A DNA stretch of 64,000 nucleotides from Vermamoeba vermiformis (lineage: Eukaryota; Tubulinea; Echinamoebida), in NCBI GenBank assembly GCA_045837725.1, contig JBEWZL010000238.1, forward strand, positions 372,001-436,000, in the 5' to 3' direction. Below, piece after piece: positions 20,665 through 31,200 of this stretch. The translations under genes were made by a program, and so were the position numbers. The first letter of the stretch is position 1; each line of letters starts with the position of its first letter. The notes beneath the pieces are model-generated. The model was not told where the DNA came from. It did no database searches and saw only the letters and a program-made list of their open reading frames with translations.

Positions 20665-23600
20665 TTACGCAGATTTTAACAAAGGAAGGTGTTCAAGCTT
20701 TTCAAGCACTTGATCAATCGTTGGCCGAGCACTCGGTGACATCTGACAGCACTGTTTCATGACTGAAATTAACTCGCTTGGACACTGTGCGGAAGGTACC
20801 AGCTGCGGAATGACTCCTTGGTCTCGGATCTGCATGCCAATCGTGATCGGATCTTCGTTCAAGTGTGGCTCTTGTCGTTCGAGTATTTCGAACATAAGAA
20901 TACCAAACGACCATACATCTAAAAATAATACATTAGGCGTCGAAAGTTGGCACTATGCAATTGAAAAAGTCCGTCAAATAAAAAATGAGGAAATTTCGGC
21001 GAAAGTAACGACGGTCAACGTTTGGTCAACAAGGCTTGCCTGACTTTGGCGAGTATCTTTTCTCCCCAAGAGACTCAGGCGCCATCCATCGAATCGGACC
21101 AAGTTCCGACTTTGTAGTTCCGTGTTGCTGCTCGTCCACCAGTCTTGACATGCCAAAATCAGTCAACTTTGGTTCGCCTTGGTGCAACAGGACATTACGG
21201 GCTGCTATGTCTCGGTGCACGATATTGTTCGAGTGTAAATGTCCGATGCCTTTGCAAACACTCTTCAGCCAATACATTTTCATTTTGATGTCCATGTCAA
21301 CTTCACCGTGTTGGTAAAGTGTCGCATCGAGAGATCCACCGTTGCAAAATTCGAGGATCAAAATGACGCTGTTGGTCTCTGGATGCACGCTAAAGCCAAA
21401 CAACTGCACGACATTTGGATGCGGTCTTAGTCCGATCATCATTGACAGCTCTGACACGACGCTTTGATTCGCTTGCGCCATGCTGACTTTCAGCGCGACA
21501 TCCGTGTTCTTCCACTTGCCTTTGAACACTTGGCCATTGGCACCTTGTCCGAGCTGTTCGCCAAAAGTTATATCTTGGTACGGAACGAACCACTGACCGA
21601 AGTGTTGTTGTTCTAGTCCTGTCATGGAGATCGTCATTGATCGCTTCTGTTGCCGTCTTCTTCGTAAGAGCAATACTGTCAATAGTACCGCTGCAATGAC
21701 TACCACAGCAATAGGGATAACAATCGCGATAATAAGAGTTGAATTATCTTCGGCAATCGGGCTTGTAATTTGTTCAGTCAGCGGTTGTTCAACAGCTGGC
21801 ACAGGACTTTCTGTGACAGGTGTCAAGTCAAAACTGACGAATTGAATTTCCTCTGTGTACAGATTGCTGAGTTTGTGGTACCCTCCTGCAATGACAAGTG
21901 TCTCAGCGTTTGACACGTTTGAAGACTGTGACGTAGATGAGGGGAGAATTTTGAATATGGATGCGGGAACGTATGGATTGTCGAAAGGGAGTGACAGCCA
22001 CTGTTCTGTAGCCAAGTCCAAGTAGTCCATTGAGTCCAATTTGTCACCAAATGCCAGCAGAAAATCGTCGTACACTGCTATTGACACCATTGTCGCGGGT
22101 TGCAGTAGCAACAGGCCTCGCCATACATTAGTGTCGGTGTTGTAGATCACAATGCTCCGATAAATATTGTTGTAAACAACTGACGAGACGACTTTGTTGT
22201 CTTTACGCCATGCTTGTTGTGCAGTGCCTGAAATTTCTGGGCTGTTTAGAGCGACTGCACCGGTCAAGGAAGTGACGAAAAGTCCAGAAGTAATATCGAT
22301 TAAGTATGCTGTGTCGTTGTTCATAACGACGGGCGTCCAGTAAGTCGGATGCAAGAGGCGTCCAGGTCCATGTTTTTTGTTGTTAGTGAACTGGATGGTG
22401 TCGAAGAGACCACTTGCGTTCAATCGATACAACGCTGGGCTATAATCCATGATACAAAACGAGCCATCTAAAATCGCTATTGTAACGTATTCTAGTCCGA
22501 AGGAACTAAACTTTGGAAATGGAATTGTTGTCTCCCAACGATTCTCGACGTAGTTGTACACATCTATGGCTTTGTAGACCACAGAACCAGTTGGGTTCAC
22601 TTCTTGGAAAGGAATCATGTACATGACGTCGCCGAGTCGAGCAACAACTGCAGTGGGGAACGGGTCGCCAAATGTGCGGCTCAGTAGATTATCCACTGGC
22701 ACACTCTGGCCCGTTTCATAATAGTAGAAATAGTTGTTAATAAGTGTGTCAGGAATGAACGGGATCTGCGACAAGTTGGTCAACTGTTGGTTGCTGTTGA
22801 TCGCGAAGGCCCATGTCTTATATAGAGCTAAATAACCAATAATGTAGACCGTTGTATCGTTCACTCGAAACAGTACTGTTGGAGAGAATTCTGTCGCGAT
22901 TGTTTCTGTGACGAGGACCAATTGCTTCGAAGCTGAGATGTACATGAAGACTGCGCCAGATGAGTTCACCAGGACGTGTATAGTCGGAGACATTGCTACG
23001 TCTAACAACGGTGAGCCAAAGTTGACAGGTTGAGTTACGGTCGTCAGAGAGGTCACGACGGACATCGTGTTTGCAGCGCAGTAGACCAGTTGATCTGCGA
23101 CTGTGAAGGCAAAAGTGACTTGATTGAGCGAGGTCCAGGTACTGTTCATCTTGACCCAGTCAAGCGTCCAGAATCCGTCTGAAAAGAAGACCATCGTGCT
23201 GTTGAGAAATGACACGGACGCGATGGTGTTGTTTGAGGCCTCTCGCTGGAACCATTGCTGACTCGGCGTGTGATATACAAAGCACCTGTTCGTGAATTGA
23301 ATCACTGCAGCTTTGTGGGTGTCGTCGAACCAAAAGCCAATAAAACCTGTCGTGTTGGCAGGAAAACTGTCTTTAAACTCGATTGGTGCACTAGTGATCG
23401 CGTCAGTCACCCAAATGCTCGTGGAAGGCAGTAGAGTAGTGCCGTTAAAACCTCCCATAACAATTACAAAGTTGCGTATGGAAAGTGTGGTCGTGCTCCA
23501 AAGTTGCGACATGACGTTCGTCAGATTTTCGTTGTGAGTCCAGTTTTTGGTAGCCAGATCCAAAAAATCAACCGAATAGCGTCCAACGACGGTTAGCGTA

Positions 23601-24040
23601 GTGTTGCTCAGTTCCATTCGAATAGGACGTCGAACTGTCGGACCATTAGTAGATGCGAAGGATGTGAACGTTTGGGTATCGGCATTGAGCTTATAAAGTG
23701 GAGGAGTATAGGCACAACCACCAACCATATAAATATAAGGACCCAATACTGCTGTTGCTACGCGACCACGAGGGCTTGGTAAGTTGATCGGCTGTTCCCA
23801 AGCTTCAGAAGTCAGATTATAAATCTCAATTGTATTTGTTGCTATATAATCGTGGAGCTCGAATCCGCCCACAAAGAATACTCGGTCTTCCACTTGAATA
23901 GTTGAGAAATGGGCTCGTTTGGATGATAACTGAATTTTTTTCTCGATCTGGACGGAGGCCGTCGTGATGCCAATCATGAGTATAGCCAATATTAACGATA
24001 AATAAAATTTTTCATTGCTTTGTATTTGTGGATGTTGCAT
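20665..24040 (-). CDS. Kelch-ectodomain receptor protein kinase (TK/TKL-like)
   Basis: Single-pass receptor of about 1,085 residues in two coding exons (24040-21040 and 20918-20665), joined by a rare GC-AG intron. The signal segment is 'FYLSLILAILMIGITTASV'. The long extracellular part has Kelch-type blades: 'VEDRVFFVGGFELHDYIATN', 'GPYIYMVGGCAYTPPLYKLN', 'RNFVIVMGGFNGTTLLPSTS'. The membrane span is 'LIIAIVIPIAVVVIAAVLLTVLLL' followed by RRRRQQKR. The kinase domain has Gly loop 'GQGANGQVFKG', Lys in 'VALKVS', catalytic 'HRDIAARN', 'DFGMSR', 'RWMAPES' and 'SDVWSFGILMFEI'. HRDIAARN and RWMAPE follow the tyrosine-kinase pattern, but the activation loop has no tyrosine, so Ser/Thr or dual specificity (TKL) is possible. 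All catalytic residues (K, E, HRD, DFG) are present. It converges on the chromodomain gene across 144 bp. The 5' side may hold a UTR intron, since TTTTAG lies just before the start. Confidence 0.87.
20919..21039 (-). other. GC-AG intron in the receptor kinase
   Basis: Reading on the minus strand, CCAAAGTCAG is followed by GCAAGC, and the acceptor is TTTTTAG before ATGTATGG. Only this join restores the invariant kinase motif 'SDVWSFG'. No in-frame GT donor is available. GC donors with strong flanking match (CAG|GCAAG) are the usual minor class spliced by the major spliceosome. Confidence 0.8.
21013..21029 (-). promoter_or_regulatory. GGTCAA direct repeat, 5-bp spacer, in GC-AG intron
   Basis: GGTCAA-CGTTT-GGTCAA on the plus strand, with the same spacing as the copy at 28102 and two mismatches over 19 bp between the two sites. 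The strand given is that of the host gene. Confidence 0.45.
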
Positions 24041-25227
24041 CTTGATTCACCTAAAATAAACGCATTGCTATTAGTTTCGAATCCGCAGATCGTCTCCCAG
24101 CGTACCAAATGCTTACTGCCAAACAACGCCTGCGCATGTGATGGTGACCAAACAATCACCAACAAATAAAATCCAAGCCTGAACCAAAAAAAGACATAAC
24201 AATTCACAAACGGATCAATCGGTATCCGATTTTTTAAAAAAAATAGCATGCTCTTGGATCATTGCCGCTAATTCTTGCCAATCACTACGGAGACTCAGAA
24301 TGAATGCTAAGCGCGCTTGATTTTACTCAGAAAGGACGTAGATCTCGTTGGGACTGGTTGTGATTCGATTTTTTAAGTTCTATCAAACAATCGGTTAGAA
24401 TAATAAGTTACAGATAATCAATTTGAGATTATGTACTTACTTATAGGCTTATGATTGGGACTTTGTTTCGCGGACGAAGCCCATTTGACTTATAAGTCAA
24501 ACTTAAACTTAAAGTCTCAGAGAACGTGTTAAAAGAACGCTCTATCATTCTGGTAATTACTATTGTGAGAAAATAAAAAATTGAGTTATCAGAGTATACT
24601 TCGAAAGCATTAAAAATTTCGGTTGGATCGTACACCCGGAACGAAGGTCCGGTTTTAAGTTATTTCAAATATATAAAACTAAGTGACATAGTGCAATAAT
24701 TATTTTTTTAGGTTTAAGTAAATAAACTGCAATATTGGAAAGCTAGCCAGTTCGCTTACCAGGTACATTTCCGCTGCGGTCTCCGACTTCAGTCAATTGT
24801 CCATATCGCTTGAAGTATTGACGTATGTTATGCTCTTATGTTCGCAATCGAGCAATTAAAACTCAATTTGGTTTTGCCGTCGGTCCCACCAACTTGCGCG
24901 GTTTAATTCACACAATGAAGCTTCGCTTGTTTTCTCTTTTAGTGCGATACAAAAACCACAGCGAATACCCGTTTCTTTTCCTATTTAACTATTATTAGTT
25001 GATGACTGCTGGTCAGCACTAGACGAAACAAAAATTTACCACGAGAGTTTTGTTGATCCGTAGCAAGGCCCCGCGTCTTGCCAATCCTAAAATTATTATT
25101 GATGAAGAAACCAGACTTACATAAGGCAATCTGCTTAAACCAGAATTTGTTTGAAATTTAAAAAAAAGATTTGTTTTATGAATTTTGTAAGTCGTTCTAA
25201 CGCTAGGCAGAACTAATTAATACTCTT
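24041..25227 (-). other. Intergenic 1.19 kb; possible small unrecognised gene on minus strand
   Basis: Fragments on the minus strand look coding. About 24825-24760 reads 'NIRQYFKRYGQLTEVGDRSG', which resembles part of an RRM and ends at a GTAAGC donor. A segment ending near 24430 at a GTAAGT donor reads 'WASSAKQSPNHKPI'. It can join in phase to a final exon 'TFILSLRSDWQELAAMIQEH' and 'AIFFKKSDTD' plus stop at 24215. Linking all pieces was not possible, so a small intron-rich gene is only a suggestion. The rest includes the promoter of the receptor kinase and the 3' region of the PARP gene. Confidence 0.3.
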
Positions 25228-28200
25228 CTAATAGAATCTACTGGCGGTGTTGTTTTCCAAGATCGGGCCCAAGTGCACCAAATAACGCATGCGCACTTGC
25301 GTCGTGTCGTAGACGATGTACTCGTTGTACGACAGACTCGCGCGAGTGTTCGGCGGAAAAGTGTAGGTAATATTAGGGCCTAATGGAATTCTCACTCCGT
25401 TAGGCAACACGACTTGTTTGCTCCAATCGGGACCCGTGCTGCCCATGCCCTGAGAAACAATTGTTAGTCAGCCATCGTCAAATATTAATCAAAACTATAG
25501 CAATAATATCATTTGGCTAAAAGTTTTCATATTTTCGCAATTCAGCAAGGTCAGTTTGAAACTTAGATTTTTGCGAAATTTCGTGGGAGAGCGTTTTTAC
25601 CTTAGTAGAGTTCTTGCCCTGAGGCAAATCGCTGCTATTTGATGGTGCATATAATTCGTTCATATTGCCAAGTGCAACCTCAAATAACAACAAGAACACT
25701 ATCAAACAAGCCATTAATAAAAACCAACACATCCAGACGAAGTTTTTCTTACCGTGACCGTTGCTTCCTCCACGGCAATAGCCCAAACTCTTGTCGAGCA
25801 TATCTGCAAAGTACAAGCCTTTACCGAACAAATAGCCTTAAAATGGAATTGTCAGATCTAGATCTACAAATAAACATATTTTCGTACCAGAAACAGGGGC
25901 TTCAGGCGGAGCAATTCTGAGACCTTGCGACAAAATTCCCATAAAATTGGCAGTGTTGGATCCGTGCCATAAAAGGAAATGATTGTCAAGGTCTTTCCAT
26001 TTTTGGAATCGCTCGGCTTCTCCACGACGTTGAATTCTGAAAATATTGTGCAAAGAATAGTTGCGAACACTTCTTCCACCAGTGTTTTCCATGTATTTTT
26101 TCAACATGCGACCTTCGTTGCCTAATTAGGAAAGAGTTTAGTTTTTGAAGGAATTAGCTAAATAATGATGCTACGGACGTCCAACAGTCTTATAATATCC
26201 ATTATTATTACTACTATTATTATACTTACTGCTAATACCAACGTCTTCCATTACAATATTCATTGCTTTGTAAACGTAGTCGAGCGGATGCATTTCTTCA
26301 GATCGCTAGAGAAGGAGATGAGTTTCGTCTAAAGATATCCAATAATGGTCTTACCTTAATTGAGCCAAGAATGATCTTGCTAGCAGCTTCATAGTCGATC
26401 AAATTGTCCAACATTTGAAGCTTAGCTTTGATGGTTTCTTCGTTCGAGATCTCGTGCATCGACTCGTATCTGAATAACAAAATCATTAACAATCCAAATA
26501 TATGGATAGTATATAAACATCTTTGAATGATAGACGCAACGTCCAGTTGATGACGTTTAGTCTTAAAATAGAAGAGATCCGACGCCTACCTGAAGTTTGA
26601 ATGAGGAATAGTCTCGTAGAACAAGTTGCTCAAATCAACAATCTTTTCCAATGTCGTTTGCACTTCATCCAGATCGGGCAATAAACCAGTACTCAGCTCT
26701 TGTTTCTTACGAATAAGTTCTTGGATCTCGATCAAGATCTTTCTGGCGTGTTTCAACCGGTCTTTGGTTAAACGGCCCAACGGCATCATCTCGGTGTTGA
26801 TACCTTAAAAGGAAATATTATTAGATTGATTGAAAGTATTCCCAACAGGTAAGAATTCCTGGATCCGATCTGCTTACCGATGCCGCGCATAGCAGTTTGA
26901 TACATTGATGTATTAGTGAACTGCTCGAATACTGTCTGCCAATGAGTAGGCAAGGTTGACTTTTGTTTGTTATAGGTCTCGAGCTTGAACGTGGGTAAAA
27001 CATCGTGGACCGTAGTTGAAGTATTGTCAACCTCCAAGAGCCTAAAAATAGCAACAATCAAAATTATATCATATAATTGACATTAATTGACATTATATGA
27101 GACAAACGAGGAAAGAAAAAAATTGATAATTCGAAGAATTTTTTTTGAATTTGTTCATACCTGTATTTGCCTTGTTTCTTCTCGAAGTTATGACGCTCTT
27201 GCCACTCATTGCCAGTCTTGCTCTTGAAAATCTTTTCGAACTCTTGCACGGCTTCATCGGCGGTAGGGAACGGAGTCTTTTGGTGCTGGCCAGAGTCTCC
27301 GACGCGACCCCAACGAGTCCACAAAACAAACATGTCTTTGGTCTGGTCGTGCAGTACTTGCATCTTGTAGAACATATTTTGACCGTAGGCACCTTGCTGA
27401 ACGTCAACTTTAGTGATCAAAGTGTCGTAGTAACTGTCGTTCACTGAATGGACCACGTGACCTTGAACATTGCCGTAATGCTCGTCCGGTTGCGGAATAA
27501 CCTTTTCAACGGTGTCCTTTTGCATTGTTTTCATGAGTTCTTCTGCGTCCATATCGGGTGAAATTCCGATGTCAACAATGCCATAAATGGTAGATTTCTC
27601 TCGCATAGGTGTCATCGGCAGTTGTGTTGCACCAAGTCTTCTCAAAGCACTCGACATCTTGCCCGAGTCCTAAAAGCACGTGGTCAATTACCATAAAAGG
27701 AAATAAACAAAAATAGTTCTTACCTGTAAGCAAGCATAATACATAGCAGTCTTGCCATTGTTATCCTTGACGTTCAGATCCGCACCGTGATTGGCCAACA
27801 GTTCCAAAATTTCAACGTTTTCGTAAGATCCGAATTCAAGCGGTGAAACAACCATATGAACAGCTGTTTTTCCCTCAGCATCTTGCACGTTCAAATTAGA
27901 CTTCTTGGCATGACGGGCAGCGCCTTCGAGCAATTTTCTAACCGTTTCTGTCTCGTTTTCAAGCACTGCATGCATCAGCACTGTTCTGCTATTGCCATCT
28001 TGTATGTCAATTAATGCACCGCTTTCCAAGCAGAATTTGATCTAGTAAATATGACCGTTAGTCAACAATCCTTAAAACTGCAATATGAATAAAATGGTTG
28101 CGGTCAAACTTTGGTCAACGTTGACATTCTTACCAATTGAGCATTCTTATTCTTAACAGCACGATGCAAAGTCGTGTCCTTTGTACCGAGTCTAGTGAGA

Positions 28201-31200
28201 TTGATATCGGCACCCTTTGAGACCAAGTACGGACCAACTGTATGGCTCTCGCCATTGTGACCATCTTTCAAGTAGCTGAGCAAAGGTGTATTCTTGTAAA
28301 AGTCGAACCGATGGACATCCGCTTTATGCTCCTCCACTAAGAACCGACATAATGGCAAGTTGTTGACACCAGCAGCATAGTGCAGGGCACTGGAACCGGA
28401 GATGTCTACCGCATCCGGATCAATTCTAAATTGCAAATTAATTACAAATGTATTTAATATAGTTAATTAAGATGACTAACCCTCTTTCGACCAACAACTT
28501 GGCAATATTAACTGGTGCGCCAGGATTTGCAGCAAGGAAGTGCAACAAAGTTTTTCCGCTCTCCGTCTTTTGTTGCACGACTTTGTCGTCCTTCGTCTTT
28601 GACAACAACGACATTAAGAGCTGATACTTTTGAACTTTGAGCGAGGCTTCCATAGCGACCAAGTAGCTGCAACCACCGTCGAGCATTAAATAAGCAACGC
28701 CTTGCCAAGAATTCTTGACAACAATGTCGAACATTGAGTGCTCCGATTTTCCAGACAGTTGGCCTCCTCTAACTCTGCGCGGAATAAACGCCTTGCCGTT
28801 GACATTTGCTTTTTCTCGGATCAACGAAATCGCGTATTGTGGGTGCTTAAAAAAAACAATAAGAATTCATATCATATCTGGTGTTTGGAACTTACATTAG
28901 ATATTAAAGCAATGGCCAGAGGAGTATTTCCAGCGTCATCAAATCGGTCCAATTTCGCGCCTCGTCCTAGCAAGTAAAGAGAGGAAATCGTAGCGCCATG
29001 TTGAGCAGCGTAATGCAACGGAGACTTTGAGAAGACATCCAAGGCATCAACCTCGCAGTCCTTGTTCGCGCACAAGGTCGCCACAATATCGATCGGATCA
29101 AAGGCACTGTTGTTGTTCATACCACCCTTGCCAGTCTTAGCAAAAGCGTAATGGAGCGGAGTTCGTTGTTTTGAATCAAGAGCCTTGACTGAGGCACCTG
29201 AACGCAGCAACATTTCTTCGAGTTCAAAGTTACTGTCGATAATGGCAGAAGAGCCTTCGATAGCCAAATGCAACGGCGTTCTGTTTTTGTAGCCAGTAGC
29301 GTTGATGTCAGCCTTCGCTTCCAAGAGCAATTTGACGATCTCAACGCTTCTCTTTTTGACTGCCAGGTGTAGAGGCGTGTTGCCCTTGCGGTCCTTAGCA
29401 TTAACATCAGCTCCACGTTGTATTAAAGTGCGTGATAGCTCCGCATTGTTGGCATTAACAGCGAGATGAAGAGGGGTGTCGCCTTCAACATTCACGGAAT
29501 TGCCACTGGCGCCCTTGGCAATAAGTGTTTGAGCCAAGTTTGTCAAACCAGATCGAATGACCATGTGCAATGGAATGTGCTGGCCTTTCTCGTCGTGCAA
29601 ATTGATCTCGGCACCGAGGTCCAACAATTTAGTCACCAATGTTGTTCGTGAATTGACAATGGCACGTGTCAATGGCGTGTGACCAGCTTCGTCGAGCATG
29701 TTGATAGGCAAAGCTCCAGCCTTCGATAACAAAGCTAGTAATTTATCTTCGTACTCTTCGTTCTTCATGCAGGCAACGAAATGAAGCGCTGTTTTGCCTG
29801 CATCAGCATTGCGTTGGGTAAGCGCCAAACCATAGCCACCAGCTGAAAACTGGTTAGAATAACGATTCGGAGTACGCAACAACGTTAGTATGACTTACCT
29901 TCTGTGATTGGTGTTGATGGAACCTGCTCTTTCGGATCGACATCGACCAGCTGGAAGTAGGTCTCCATGAACGCAAAGTAATGATCGGTGTTTGGCTTGG
30001 GGGCATTGTAGTTATAATTGTTGCGGCCGACGTTTTGCTTGTGCTCATACTTCGCGCAGAACTCCTTAATCATGTTTAAGTAGCCAGTGCTTGAATAAAA
30101 GTCACGTTAGCATTGAGGAAGAGATGATGAGGGCACTACTCACCGGCGAATGTACTTCTCTAAAGTCAGGTACTTTGGCAGCTACCAATTTCAACAACCC
30201 CGTGAAGTCTTCGCCCTCGACTCCTTGAAGAGCACGCTGGAAGACCTTTTGGACAAATCCTTGGCTGTCCTTGACGGGAACATCCTTCTCTGAATAAATA
30301 AATTGGTCAATAAATCTATCAACAGAACGTTCTGTTTTTAACTTACCGATGAGGTACTGAGCAACTGCAAACGCAGAAAGCTGAAAAGCGAGAGCGAGTG
30401 GATCAACATTAATATCAACTTTGGCGCCATTCTCGATAAGAATTTTAACGATCTCCAAACCTAAACAATGTCAACATGATTTGGAGGTTTTAATAAAACT
30501 TACTTTGTTGAGTGCCTCCTTGAATAGCAATAGTCAACGGGAAATTTCCAGCTCTGTCCGCGAGGTTGATATCGGCCTTCTTGTCCTGAACGAGGAAACG
30601 AATTTGTGCCAATGTGCTCGGGTTTCTGGAAGCATTACGCAGAACTTGAATCACAAGCGTGTCTCCATCATCATTTCGAACGTTGACATCGACGCCCTTT
30701 TGATCCAAGAGAATGTCTGCGCATGCCAAGTGACCCTTCATCATTGCCAGGGCCAAGGGTGACGTCTTCCAAAGGTTATTTGCATTCGCGTCAGCACCGA
30801 CTGAAATCAAATACTTCAAGCACTCTTTCCAACCAAAGGCTGCAGCGTAGTGCACAGCCGAGTTGATGGACGAGTCGGAGATGTTGGGGTCAGCTCCCAT
30901 GTGCACGAGATAGCTGGCAACAGTGACACTTCCATTCTTGACCGCGTGAATGAGTGGTGTACGTCGGACTTTGTCTCGAGCCTCAATGTTGGCTCCGCCT
31001 TCAACGAGAGCCTTGACGCACTCAAAGTGCCCTTGTTGTGCAGCCACGGCCAACGGAGTCATCTTGATTTTGTCCAAAACCTCGAGCGAGGCACCGCGGC
31101 GAAGCAACAACTTGACGACATCAGCATGGCCAAATTCCGCGGCATAGTGAAGAGCTGTTCTGCCAAACATGTCTGGGACATCAATGTACACGACGTCTTT

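Noticed and set aside
25967-25976. CCATAAAAGGAAAT in PARP
   Set aside because: It encodes the conserved catalytic 'FLLWHGSN' segment on the minus strand, so protein constraint explains it.
6354-26812. Extra CC(A/T)6GG boxes at about 6355, 20322, 26121 and 26803
   Set aside because: Each coincides with a splice acceptor (pyrimidine run plus AG before G), so the spliceosome explains them; I did not count them as intron-interior CArG sites.
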